A stretch of DNA of 64,000 nucleotides, from positions 17,211 to 81,210 of the forward strand of contig JBEKMC010000003.1 of NCBI GenBank assembly GCA_050008715.1, given 5' to 3'. Shown piece after piece: positions 17,906 through 26,235 of the stretch. The stretch comes from JAKACA01 sp050008715. GTDB lineage: Bacteria; Actinomycetota; Acidimicrobiia; Acidimicrobiales; Bog-793. Below the pieces are notes generated by a model. The model saw only the letters and a list, made by a program, of their open reading frames with translations, had not been told where the DNA came from and searched no databases. Made by a program: the position numbers and the translations under genes. How positions within the stretch are numbered: position 1 is the stretch's first letter; every line of letters starts with the position of its first letter.

Positions 17906-19050
17906 GTCTCGAGAACGTCACGAAGACCTACCCCAACGGCTTCGAGGCGGTCAGAGGTGTCGACCTCGACGTCTCAGACGGTGAGTTCGTCGTCCTCGTC
18001 GGTCCGTCCGGGTGTGGCAAGACGACGCTGCTGCGCATGGTGGCCGGCCTCGAGCAGATCACCTCCGGAACCCTGCGCATCGGGGAGACGGTCATGAACG
18101 AGGTCGCGCCGAAGAACCGCGACCTCGCCATGGTCTTCCAGAACTACGCCCTCTATCCGAATATGACCGTGGCACAGAACATCGGCTTCCCGCTCAAGGT
18201 TCGCGGGATGCCGCGCAACGAGATCCGAGGCAAGGTCGCCCAGGCGGCCGAATTGATGGGCCTCACGAAGCTCCTCGACCAGCGGCCCGGGAGGCTCTCC
18301 GGCGGGCAGCGTCAGCGCGTGGCCATGGGGCGGGCGATCGTTCGCGAGCCTGCGGCGTTCCTCATGGACGAGCCATTGTCCAACCTCGACGCCCGGCTGC
18401 GCGTCCAGATGCGGGCGGAGATCAGCCGGCTGCAGCGGCGCCTTGGAGTGGCGACGCTCTATGTGACCCACGACCAGACCGAGGCGATGACGATGGGAGA
18501 CCGCGTCGCCGTGCTCGCCGAAGGCAAAGTGCGGCAATGCGACGTCCCTCAGCTCATCTACGACCACCCGACCGACCTGTTCGTGGCGGGGTTCATCGGC
18601 TCGCCGGCGATGAACCTGTACGAGGCGCGCCTGAGCGCCGACGCCCGCACACTCCAACTCGGATCGCAGCGGCTCGAGCTCCCCGACTCGCTGCTCGTGA
18701 GACGGCCGAAGCTGGCAAGCCACCGGGACTCCCCTGTCGTGGTCGGTTTCCGCCCAGAGCACCTCGAGGTCTCCGAAGGGAGCGGGCGACCGGGATTCGC
18801 CGGAGACGTCGATCTTGTCGAACCGCTCGGCTCCGAGCTCCTCGTCCACTTCGCCGTCGATGCCACCCCCGTTCGCACTCACGAGGCAGAGCCGGCTGAG
18901 AGCGTGGCCCTCGGGGGAACGGTTGGGGAAGGTATCGCCAGAGTGAACGCCGCCGCCGGCGTCAAGCCCGGTGGTCGCCTCCGCCTCGAGATCGACGCCG
19001 ATCGCATCCACTTCTTCGACCCCGCCAGCGAGGTGTCGATCTCGGAGTAG
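17893..19050 (+). CDS. ABC sugar transporter ATPase (MsmK/UgpC family)
   Basis: A 385-residue ATPase. It has Walker A GPSGCGKTT near residue 37, Q-loop MVFQNYALYPNMTV, signature LSGGQRQRVAMGRA near 136, Walker B AFLMDEPLSNLD, H-loop THD, and a C-terminal MOBE/TOBE-like domain (about 240-375) containing VVGFRPEHLEV. It energises the two permeases of this operon. Many actinobacteria encode one shared MsiK-type ATPase elsewhere, so having a dedicated one here argues that the operon is self-contained. It is the last gene of the operon, and no strong terminator is visible in the 34 bp before the next (convergent) gene. Confidence 0.92.
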   Translation: MATVSLENVTKTYPNGFEAVRGVDLDVSDGEFVVLVGPSGCGKTTLLRMVAGLEQITSGTLRIGETVMNEVAPKNRDLAMVFQNYALYPNMTVAQNIGFPLKVRGMPRNEIRGKVAQAAELMGLTKLLDQRPGRLSGGQRQRVAMGRAIVREPAAFLMDEPLSNLDARLRVQMRAEISRLQRRLGVATLYVTHDQTEAMTMGDRVAVLAEGKVRQCDVPQLIYDHPTDLFVAGFIGSPAMNLYEARLSADARTLQLGSQRLELPDSLLVRRPKLASHRDSPVVVGFRPEHLEVSEGSGRPGFAGDVDLVEPLGSELLVHFAVDATPVRTHEAEPAESVALGGTVGEGIARVNAAAGVKPGGRLRLEIDADRIHFFDPASEVSISE

Positions 19051-19084
19051 GACCGGAGGCGGGCCGCAGGCGCCCGGCAGCGGG

Positions 19085-19573
19085 TCAGCGAATGGGGCTT
19101 CCGAAGCGAATTACATTGCCGTCGGGATCGGTGATGGAGCCTTCCCGCTTGCCGTAGTCCTCATCTCGCGGGCCGTGCACTTCGATCCCGGCTTGTGCCC
19201 ACTCCTCGGCCGCCCGGTCGGCATCTTGGCAGTGGATGTAGAGAGAACCCTGACCGGGAACTTCGTCGCCTACAGCTTGGGCCAGGTGGACTGTGAGGTC
19301 GCGATCCCGGTGAGCGAAGGCATAGGTGTCATCGTGGAACGACGTCTCGAAGCCGGCACCCTCGAACCAAGCGACCGAGCGGGTGACATCGGCGACCTTG
19401 AAGATCGCCTCGAACCCCGTGACCAGCCAAGTTCCGGCCATGAGTTGCAGTTGGCCGTCTCGCTGCCCGTTTAGCCCGGCGAGGCAGTTGTGGCAGATCG
19501 GCAGGTCGGGATGCGCCCGCAGCCTGACCCACCAATCGACCGACATCGAGCAGCACGCACACGCCTGAGCCAT
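19085..19573 (-). CDS. VOC-fold protein with N-terminal zinc ribbon
   Basis: A 162-residue protein. A short N-terminal region carries two cysteine pairs, ACACCSMSVDWW and PICHNC, about 25 residues apart, which reads as a zinc ribbon. It is followed by one glyoxalase/bleomycin-resistance-type domain (FEAIFKVADVTRSVAWFEGAGF to GSITDPDGNVIRFGSP). The ATG at 19573 is chosen because it directly precedes the cysteine motif. A longer version starting at 19711 would overlap the methyltransferase gene and adds low-complexity sequence. VOC proteins with this fused ribbon are uncommon. Ligand or antibiotic binding is possible, but no function can be assigned. Confidence 0.7.
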   Translation of the reverse strand: MAQACACCSMSVDWWVRLRAHPDLPICHNCLAGLNGQRDGQLQLMAGTWLVTGFEAIFKVADVTRSVAWFEGAGFETSFHDDTYAFAHRDRDLTVHLAQAVGDEVPGQGSLYIHCQDADRAAEEWAQAGIEVHGPRDEDYGKREGSITDPDGNVIRFGSPIR

Positions 19574-19692
19574 GGCCGACCATGGTAGGTCCGTGTCGTC
19601 ATCACGGCCCGTACGTGAACCCGCTTCCGCGTCGGCGTCGGTGACCTGGGTCTGGAGACGCCGTTTGACCCAGTCGCGCTCACCGTGGGCCC

Positions 19693-20283
19693 TCAGCGAG
19701 AGGCGCCCCACGCCCGCGCGGTGGCCAGCAGGTCCGGCGAGCCATGTCGTCGCTCGACGCGGACGACTCGGACATCGCAGAACCCGGCCTGATCGAGAGC
19801 GGCGGCCAGATCAGGTGCCGTCCAACAGGCGAAGAACCGCCCGGGAAAGTCGTCATCGGGTAGCGCGTAGCCTTCGTAGTCGCCCTCGATCAGCGTCGCC
19901 ATGATCAACCCGCCGGCACTCAGCACCCGCCGCGCCTCGGCCAACGCAGATGCAAGGCGGCCTTTTGGAAGGTGCAGGTAGGAGTGCCTCGCGAAGATCC
20001 CGTCGAGGCAGCCGTCGCCGAGGGGGAGACGCTCGAGGTCGGCTCGAACGAGCGGGAAACCCCGTGGCCTCGCGAGCCACAGCATGGCCGCCGTGGCGTC
20101 GATGCCGATTACCGGCGCCCCGATCTCGCCGAGATAGCGACCGGTCCCGCATCCCAAATCCGCCACGGGACCGAGACCGGCCCGGCGGCGGAACTGAGCC
20201 CCGAGCCCGTCCGTGACGTCCCCTCGGCGCTGCTTCCATGCCGGCGCGATCCGCTCGTACACCCTTACTGTGGCGGCGTCCAT
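19693..20283 (-). CDS. Class I SAM-dependent methyltransferase
   Basis: A 196-residue small methyltransferase. Motif I is VADLGCGTGRYL near residue 40, followed by IGIDATAAMLWLAR (motif II region), LPLGDGCLDGIFARHSYLHL (motif IV), and a C-terminal Rossmann half. Substrate unknown. It lies 119 bp upstream of the zinc-ribbon VOC gene on the same strand. It is divergent from the extradiol dioxygenase-like gene, with a 188-bp gap in which I see only a possible -10 (TAAGCT, 20419-20424) for the latter. Confidence 0.8.
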   Translation of the reverse strand: MDAATVRVYERIAPAWKQRRGDVTDGLGAQFRRRAGLGPVADLGCGTGRYLGEIGAPVIGIDATAAMLWLARPRGFPLVRADLERLPLGDGCLDGIFARHSYLHLPKGRLASALAEARRVLSAGGLIMATLIEGDYEGYALPDDDFPGRFFACWTAPDLAAALDQAGFCDVRVVRVERRHGSPDLLATARAWGASR

Positions 20284-20471
20284 CGCCCCGAGTATTCATC
20301 ACTCGGGCGCCGTATGCGCGGCGGAGCCCGGGGTGCGACGGTCGCAGGGTCTCACGCAGATATCGGCCCGCCGCAAGCGAGCGGGCGTCCGGTTACGAGA
20401 GGCCGAGATTCCTGCGCCTAAGCTGGTGTCGTGCCAATGATGAAGCGCCGGGATTCCTCGACGCAACGGCG

Positions 20472-21386
20472 ATGAGCTGGGCGCCGCGGCAACTCATGCC
20501 TGCGGCCTTCCTGGGCCACGGCAATCCGATGAACGCGCTCGAGCACAATCGGTACACGGAGTCGTGGCGAGCCTTCGGGGAATCAGTGCCGAGACCTCGC
20601 GCCATCCTCGTCATCTCGGCGCACTGGTTCATCAACGCCACAGCCGTCACTGCGATGGACAGACCACGAGTCATCCACGACTTCTATGGCTTTCCAGACG
20701 AGCTGTTCGCCTTCGACTATCCGGCCCCCGGCGCCCCTGACGTGGCAGCCGAAGTCGTCGAGATCGTCAAACCCCGTTGGGTGGGCCTGGACGTCGACAG
20801 CTGGGGCCTCGATCACGGTACCTGGTCCCTGCTGGCTCACGCCTTCCCCGACGCGGACATCCCCGTCGTGCAACTGTCGATCAACGCCGTACAGCCACTC
20901 GAATACCATTTCGAGATCGGCGAGCGTCTGGCTCCGCTCCGCCGGGACGGCGTGCTGATCGTCGGCAGCGGCAACGTCGTGCACAACTTGCAGGCGATGG
21001 ACTGGAGCAGAGCAGATGCGGGATTCGACTGGGCGCATCGTTTTGACGACGCCGCCCGCGCCTTGATGCTGAACGCCCCGGGCGATATCAACCGCCTCGC
21101 GTCACACCCTGACACGGTGAGAGCCGTCCCGACCCCCGATCATTTCCTGCCTCTTGCCTACATCGCCGGCATCGCCGCTGCTGGGGGCAGCGAAGGCGAG
21201 GTGCTCGTCGACGGCTACGCGTTCGGATCTCTGTCGATGACCTCGTATACGGTCGGCGCAGCGCTGCCCACGAACCATGTGGAATCGCCGCCAGCGGCGA
21301 GCACCATATCGAACGAGAGGCTCCCCGATCCGGGCGCGATGACGGATCCGGGCGCGATGGCCCCGCCCGACGAGACGAACCTCTAG
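20472..21386 (+). CDS. LigB-family extradiol dioxygenase (4,5-DOPA dioxygenase type, YgiD-like)
   Basis: A 304-residue protein starting MSWAPRQLMPAAFLGHGNPMNALE. Key residues fit a class III extradiol dioxygenase: the first His in FLGHGNPM, ISAHWF (about 49), the catalytic region LDHGTWS near 117, and GSGNVVHNL near 170. In E. coli YgiD this family opens the ring of L-DOPA at C4-C5 with Fe or Zn. The physiological substrate is often uncertain. The start could also be the ATG at 20496. The protein is about 40 residues longer than YgiD because of a C-terminal tail with a small repeat (DPGAMTDPGAMAPP), which is probably disordered. Confidence 0.82.
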   Translation: MSWAPRQLMPAAFLGHGNPMNALEHNRYTESWRAFGESVPRPRAILVISAHWFINATAVTAMDRPRVIHDFYGFPDELFAFDYPAPGAPDVAAEVVEIVKPRWVGLDVDSWGLDHGTWSLLAHAFPDADIPVVQLSINAVQPLEYHFEIGERLAPLRRDGVLIVGSGNVVHNLQAMDWSRADAGFDWAHRFDDAARALMLNAPGDINRLASHPDTVRAVPTPDHFLPLAYIAGIAAAGGSEGEVLVDGYAFGSLSMTSYTVGAALPTNHVESPPAASTISNERLPDPGAMTDPGAMAPPDETNL

Positions 21387-21410
21387 ATCTGCCGAGGCGA
21401 ATCCCCACCC

Positions 21411-24320
21411 ATGTCGACCGACCGCCGATTCATTGATGAGCCCATCCGCTCATGGTTACAGCGAGTTATTGACAGTGCTCGTGCCTCATGGGACGCGCAG
21501 GAGAGAAACGTCTCAAGTGTCCCCACCAGGCAGTCGATAAGAACTCCGGTGTCATCGCAAGACCGGATGGTCGATCGCGCCCCCGCGGGCACTCCAGAGG
21601 ACAGCGAGCGCGCCGCGAGAAGAGCCCAGGTCAGCGAAGGTGGCGGCGCCGTTTCACGGCTTTCTGGACCTGAGCCAACGGCAGACCAGCTGACACAAGA
21701 ACGGCCGGCAGCCGGCCCGCCGTCGGCGGCAGCGCGCGTCATCCTCCTCTCGGTACTGATGACCGTTGCGTCAGTCGTGCTGCTGATTCGGGGTCCACTT
21801 CACAACATCGCCCGCATCGCGGTCCCAGGCAGCGTCATGCCGCAGATCGGCGTGGCAGCCGTCTTGATGGTGCTGTCGGCGGCAGCCGTACTGGCACCCG
21901 TGTCCTTCCATCACCGCGGGCACACGTACCTGTTCAGCCTCGGTGAAGTCCCTTTGCTGCTCGGCCTCGTCTTCGCCGGCCCCGGCTACCTGGTCCTCAG
22001 CCGCGTCCTCGGCGAGGCCATCGGCCTCGGCGTCGTTCGCCGTCAGTCACCGCTCAAGCTCGCATTCAACCTCGCGACTGGCGCCCTCACAGCCGTGCTC
22101 GCCGACGTCGTCTACCGCGAGGTCCTGCAGGGCGGCGTGCCGACACAACCGAGCGGCTGGGGCGCGGGCACCGCCGCTCTCACCACGGCGGCACTGGCGG
22201 CTCAGATCGCCGTCGCCGTGGTGGTGCGCATCCACGGCCAGGGCCGGCAGCGCTCGACGCGGTTCGAGTTCCTCACGTTCGCGCTCGTCTTGCTCGCGAG
22301 CGTCGGGCTTGCCTTCGTCGTCCTCGACGCCGCGTACCAGAACCGCTGGACCGTGCTGCCGCTCCTCATCGTCGGCGGGCTGATCGTGTTCGCCTACCGC
22401 GGTTACCTGCGCCTCACGAAGCGGTTTGGCGCGCTTCAGCAGCTCTACGACTTCGGCCGGTCACTCGGAGGCTCACAGATCGAACCCACACAGACCGTGT
22501 GGGCAGTGCTGGAACGGGTGCAATCCGTCATGCGGGCCAATCGGGCCGAGGTCATCCTCACCGAGGCGTGGCCGATCGGCCGCCGCCTTGCCCTGCACGA
22601 CGAAGAGAGGTCCTTCGAGAACGGCGTGGTCCTCGACAAGTCGGTCGCCATCTCGAAGGTGGTCTCAGAGGGACGAGTGAGCCTTCACACCTGCCAGACC
22701 GATCCCTCCGCCCCGGCGCTCATGAACGACCCCGTGATCGGGCAGTTCCGCGAAGCGCTCGTGGCGCCGCTCACCAGCGGAGAGCGAATCTTCGGAGCCC
22801 TCATCGCGCTCGACCGGCAGGAGGAGCTGGACGCGTTCGACGACGACGACCTGCGGCTCTTCGAGGCGCTCGCCACCCACGCCAGCACCACACTCGAACG
22901 GGCGCGGCTGGTGGAGGAGCTGCGGCTGGAAGCGGAAAGCAAGTCTCACCAGGCGATGCACGACACTCTCACCGGGTTGCCGAACCGCACGCTCTTCCTG
23001 GAGCGAGCCTCCGCGGCACTCGCCGAGACCGGGCGGGCGGCTGTCGCCTTGCTCGATCTCGACCGGTTCAAAGAGGTCAACGACACCCTCGGGCACGAGA
23101 CGGGCGACCGTCTCCTCTGCGAGGTGGCGGAGTGCCTCGTGAGAGCTGCCCGTGGGCGCGCCACGGTCGCTCGCCTCGGAGGAGACGAGTTCGCGGTCGT
23201 CGTGACCGACATCATCGGCCCGGAGGAGGCCATCGGCATCGTCCGTGACCTCGAGGCCGCCCTCACTCGGCCGATGAGCGTCGACGGCATCACCTTGGCC
23301 GTACGGGCAAGCGCCGGCGTCGCCCTCGCGCCAGAGCACGGCGACAACGTGGCCATGCTGCTGCAGCGTGCCGACATCGCCATGTACCTGGCGAAGGAGA
23401 AGCGCTCGGGCATCGAGCTGTACTCACCGTCGCAGGATCAGAACATGCAGCGCAAGCTCGTCCTCGGAGGCCAGCTTGCTCAGGCGTTGGCGCACGGTGG
23501 CCTCCATGTCGTGTACCAGCCCATCGCCTTGTTGTCGACGGGTGAGCTCGTTCGGGTCGAAGCGCTGTGCCGCTGGGACCATCCTCAGTTCGGCCAGGTG
23601 CCTGCGGACGAATTCATCGCCATCGCCGCCCAGATGGGTCTCATCGGGGACATCACCGACTTCGTGTTGGACGAGGCGTGCGTCGAGGCTGCGAAGTGGC
23701 GTGAAGCCGGTATGTCGATCGGCGTGTCCGTCAACCTCTCCGGACGCGACCTCTCGCGGCCGGAGCTGGTCGACAACGTTGCCGCCCGCCTGGCAGCGAA
23801 CGGCCTGTCGCCCAGCTCGCTGACGCTCGAGGTGACCGAGACCGAAGTCATGGCGGATCTCGGTGAGGCCAGTAGCGTCCTCAGCCAGCTCGGGCAGCTC
23901 GGCGTGCGCGTCGCCGTCGACGACTACGGGACGGGATATTCCTCCCTTGCGTACCTGCACCGGCTTCCGCTCACAGAGCTGAAGATCGACCGGTCGTTCA
24001 TCACGAATATGGTCACCGACCAGAGCAACGCCATCATCGTTCGCTCGTCGATCACGATGGCGCACTCGCTCGGCTTGTCGATCGTCGCCGAAGGCGCCGA
24101 GGACGAGCTCACTTGTGCCGTTCTGGCGGACGCCGGCTGCGACGCGGTGCAGGGGTACTACCTGGCACGGCCCCTAAGTGCCTCCACGTTGAGAGAGTGG
24201 CTTGCCACACGGCCGCGCCTGTACTTCTCGCGCGAGTTGCCATCCCCGTTGCGCGTCATCGCCGGCGAGCTACGTAGCGTCCGATCGAGTCGCGGCGAAC
24301 TGGGGCAGTTCGGGAGCTAA
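21411..24320 (+). CDS. Membrane GAF-GGDEF-EAL cyclic-di-GMP signalling protein
   Basis: A 969-residue protein. Residues about 1-105 are polar. About 106-330 hold seven hydrophobic segments (first AARVILLSVLMTVASVVLLI). A GAF-like sensor spans about 340-500. A GGDEF domain follows, with the intact motif RLGGDEF near residue 590. An EAL domain follows that, with VEALCRW near 705 and DDYGTGYSSLAYL near 840. Both catalytic motifs look intact, so it could make or degrade c-di-GMP. The allosteric I-site expected nine residues before GGDEF reads RGRA rather than RxxD, so product inhibition of the cyclase is probably lost. It is one of three c-di-GMP proteins in the window. Confidence 0.9.
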   Translation: MSTDRRFIDEPIRSWLQRVIDSARASWDAQERNVSSVPTRQSIRTPVSSQDRMVDRAPAGTPEDSERAARRAQVSEGGGAVSRLSGPEPTADQLTQERPAAGPPSAAARVILLSVLMTVASVVLLIRGPLHNIARIAVPGSVMPQIGVAAVLMVLSAAAVLAPVSFHHRGHTYLFSLGEVPLLLGLVFAGPGYLVLSRVLGEAIGLGVVRRQSPLKLAFNLATGALTAVLADVVYREVLQGGVPTQPSGWGAGTAALTTAALAAQIAVAVVVRIHGQGRQRSTRFEFLTFALVLLASVGLAFVVLDAAYQNRWTVLPLLIVGGLIVFAYRGYLRLTKRFGALQQLYDFGRSLGGSQIEPTQTVWAVLERVQSVMRANRAEVILTEAWPIGRRLALHDEERSFENGVVLDKSVAISKVVSEGRVSLHTCQTDPSAPALMNDPVIGQFREALVAPLTSGERIFGALIALDRQEELDAFDDDDLRLFEALATHASTTLERARLVEELRLEAESKSHQAMHDTLTGLPNRTLFLERASAALAETGRAAVALLDLDRFKEVNDTLGHETGDRLLCEVAECLVRAARGRATVARLGGDEFAVVVTDIIGPEEAIGIVRDLEAALTRPMSVDGITLAVRASAGVALAPEHGDNVAMLLQRADIAMYLAKEKRSGIELYSPSQDQNMQRKLVLGGQLAQALAHGGLHVVYQPIALLSTGELVRVEALCRWDHPQFGQVPADEFIAIAAQMGLIGDITDFVLDEACVEAAKWREAGMSIGVSVNLSGRDLSRPELVDNVAARLAANGLSPSSLTLEVTETEVMADLGEASSVLSQLGQLGVRVAVDDYGTGYSSLAYLHRLPLTELKIDRSFITNMVTDQSNAIIVRSSITMAHSLGLSIVAEGAEDELTCAVLADAGCDAVQGYYLARPLSASTLREWLATRPRLYFSRELPSPLRVIAGELRSVRSSRGELGQFGS

Positions 24321-24565
24321 ACGTCCTGGCACCGGGCTTTCGCCCCCGCGAAGCGAGGAACAGATCACCGGGTTGGAGGGGCATAGTAGCAGGCGGATGC
24401 TGACGTCCTCGCGTCCAAGAATCAGGAGCGGGAAAGAAACTCAGTTGCCTATAGCGGCCCGACCTGGAAATATGGAGTGCAGGAAAGGAGGGGGGCCGCT
24501 GTAACGGCCTCCCCTCGGCTTCCTAACCTAGTCCCCCCTCGTCTGCCTGAAGGGAGGTGGCCTTT

Positions 24566-24595
24566 ATGACCTGCCGTGACACTAGATGGGGTTGA
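24566..24595 (+). CDS. Possible nine-residue leader peptide (MTCRDTRWG)
   Basis: The ATG is 5 nt after AGGGAGGTGG, one of the best Shine-Dalgarno sequences in the window, and the frame stops after nine codons. Such a good site before so short a frame suggests regulation rather than product. The peptide contains two Arg, one Trp and one Cys. Downstream is a hairpin and then an MFS exporter, the layout of ribosome-stalling attenuators of drug-efflux genes. It may still be chance. Confidence 0.35.
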   Translation: MTCRDTRWG

Positions 24596-24628
24596 TGGGA
24601 TTCGACCTGTAGAGCATCACTGGTTGGC

Positions 24629-24692
24629 AGTGGGCTCCGTGTCGGGCGAGCCCGACGCGGAGTTCCGCTTGTTATATCGGACAGCGCCCACT
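24629..24692 (+). other. Nested RNA hairpin in the MFS leader
   Basis: An inner stem of 13 bp with one G-U pair (24635-24647 with 24650-24662) is enclosed by a 7-bp outer stem, AGTGGGC (24629-24635) with GCCCACT (24686-24692), which competes for base 24635. The outer and inner stems together make an elongated structure about 35 nt after the stop of the nine-codon frame. It is not followed by a T-run. Confidence 0.45.
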
Positions 24693-24778
24693 CGGACTTA
24701 AGGAACTTTCTTCAGCTGGTCCGGAACTTCTCGATCGAGGGTAGGCAGCGGTGCTGGACGAGAGTGCCGTAAGGCAAG

Positions 24779-26104
24779 ATGGGACCCGTGACGGCGCGGC
24801 TTCCCACGGATAGCACGCCACACCGTCATCCTCGACATCGCCGGAGGGTCATGCCCATTGGGCGACCGTTCTGGCATCTATGGAGCACGTTCGCGTTGGC
24901 GAGCTCCGGAGACGGCTTTGCCTACGGTGCCGTGCCGTTGCTCGCCGTGGTGGTCAATCACCACCCGCTGGCTGTCTCCGCCGTGGCTGCTGCTGACAGC
25001 CTCCCCTGGCTACTCGCAGCGCTGCCGGCCGGCCTGTTCGCCGATCGTTTCGAGCGTGGGCGCCTCATGGCGGTGGTCAACATCGGCCGGGGGATCTTGC
25101 TCGCAGGTCTGGCCCTCCTGGTCGCCTTCCACGAGATCAACCTCGCCTTGTTGATACTGTTCGTGCTCGCCAACGGCACGGCGCGCACCCTCTACTACTC
25201 CGCTTCGCAAGCAGCAATCCCAGAGCTTGTGCCGCTCGGCTCTCTCGGAAGGGCCAACGGTGTCATCACGGGCACGGAGGCGGCGACCGAGCACCTCGTG
25301 GGACCGATCATCGGCGCGGCGGTCTTCACGCTCCGGCGACTCCTGCCGTTTGTCGCAGACGCCTCGGCCGTCGGTGTGTCCGGCTTCGCGTTGCTCAGCC
25401 TCCGCACACAACCCGCCGATCCGGCGTCGAGCGGTTCCATCTGGGACGGCGTACGCCTCCTGCGCAGTGACGAACGGCTACGCGTCCTCGTGACGCTCAT
25501 CGCCGCCCTCTCAGGGCTACAGGGCCTCGTTGCCGGCATCCTTGTGCTCGTGGCGACTCGCAACTGGGGCGTCCACGCCAGCTACTACGGGGTCTTTCTG
25601 GCGGCGGGCGCAGTCGGGAACGTACCGGGTGCGTTGCTGGCGGACAGGATCGTGACGCGGATCGGCAGCGCTGCGACCCTCATCTCGGCGGCCGTCGTCT
25701 CCGGCGTCGCCTACGTCGTCATGGCACTCGCCCATTCCTGGATGCTCGCCGGCCCGGCATTCGTGGTCGTGGGCTTCTCTGTGGCAGCAGGCAGCGTCGT
25801 CGCCATCTCGCTGCGGCAGCAGCTGACACCGAACGAACTGATGGGCCGCGTCGGCTCCGCCTGGCGTGGCATCGTCTGGGGAGCGGCGCCGGTGGGTGCG
25901 CTCCTCGCCGGAGGTCTTGCCGTACTCGGGGGTCTGAGGCTGCCGATCCTTCTCGCCGGCGCAGCGCAATGCTTGGTCGCCGTTGCACTGGCACGGCCGC
26001 TGCTCCGCAGACTCCGGGGCGCCGGGAGCGGGGCTTTCGGCAGCGGGCCTCGACCGTCCGTATTCGGCGGCGCGGCCGACGGCCCGGACTCGCTGCCTGA
26101 GTAG
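24779..26104 (+). CDS. Major facilitator superfamily exporter (EntS-like group)
   Basis: A 441-residue membrane protein with about 12 hydrophobic segments. It starts with FWHLWSTFALASSGDGFAYGAVPLLAVVV, has the loop 2-3 motif GLFADRFERGRLM and a central TEHLVGPIIGAAVF. The arrangement resembles EntS-like and macrolide-efflux-like members of the superfamily; the substrate cannot be told. Start: the ATG at 24779 gives 24 basic residues (PHRHPRHRRR) before the fold. The ATG at 24851, with GGAGGG just before it, gives a more usual N-terminus and may be the real start. The 458-bp leader upstream suggests regulated expression. Confidence 0.82.
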   Translation: MGPVTARLPTDSTPHRHPRHRRRVMPIGRPFWHLWSTFALASSGDGFAYGAVPLLAVVVNHHPLAVSAVAAADSLPWLLAALPAGLFADRFERGRLMAVVNIGRGILLAGLALLVAFHEINLALLILFVLANGTARTLYYSASQAAIPELVPLGSLGRANGVITGTEAATEHLVGPIIGAAVFTLRRLLPFVADASAVGVSGFALLSLRTQPADPASSGSIWDGVRLLRSDERLRVLVTLIAALSGLQGLVAGILVLVATRNWGVHASYYGVFLAAGAVGNVPGALLADRIVTRIGSAATLISAAVVSGVAYVVMALAHSWMLAGPAFVVVGFSVAAGSVVAISLRQQLTPNELMGRVGSAWRGIVWGAAPVGALLAGGLAVLGGLRLPILLAGAAQCLVAVALARPLLRRLRGAGSGAFGSGPRPSVFGGAADGPDSLPE

Positions 26105-26218
26105 CCCTCAGGACTCGGCGTGGCCCTCAGGAGCCTGGCTGGCCCTCAGGGGGGAGCCTCGTTGGCCTCAGGAGCCTGGCTGGCCGTCAGGAGCCTGGTT
26201 GGCCCTCAGGAGCCTGGT
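26102..26218. repeat. Tandem array of six imperfect 19-bp repeats
   Basis: The unit TGGCCCTCAGGAGCCTGGY is repeated head to tail: 26102-26120 (degenerate), 26121-26139, 26140-26162 (23 bp, with an inserted G-run), 26163-26180 (18 bp), 26181-26199, 26200-26218. Each unit holds a short dyad CAGG-AG-CCTG. The array begins at the MFS stop codon and fills the gap between the MFS gene and the convergent hydrolase gene. It may act as a terminator cluster or be a minisatellite. Confidence 0.85.
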
Positions 26219-26235
26219 TGGTCGGACAGGGTTGC

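Larger units (their letters stand above)
24321..24778 (+). other. Long intergenic leader region before the MFS gene
   Basis: This 458-bp gap is the longest in the window without a gene. It contains a GC-rich hairpin at 24488-24516 (about 11 bp with one bulge, loop CTGTAA), then a strong ribosome site AGGGAGGTGG (24551-24560) before a nine-codon reading frame, then a nested hairpin at 24629-24692, then a duplicated heptamer GGAACTT (24701-24707 and 24723-24729). The order (hairpin, tiny coded peptide, hairpins, exporter gene) is that of an attenuated or riboregulated leader. I tried the SAM, TPP, guanidine, cobalamin and c-di-GMP riboswitch consensus by eye and none fits. The first 130 bp show nothing recognisable. 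Confidence 0.4.

Noticed and set aside
24588..24606. Sequence resembling the 5' end of tmRNA (GGGGTTGA, 5 nt, TTCGAC)
   Set aside because: No tag reading frame ending in an Ala-Ala type sequence and no matching T-arm or acceptor 3' half are found in the next 350-400 bp, which run into the MFS gene. It is probably chance and also overlaps the nine-codon frame.
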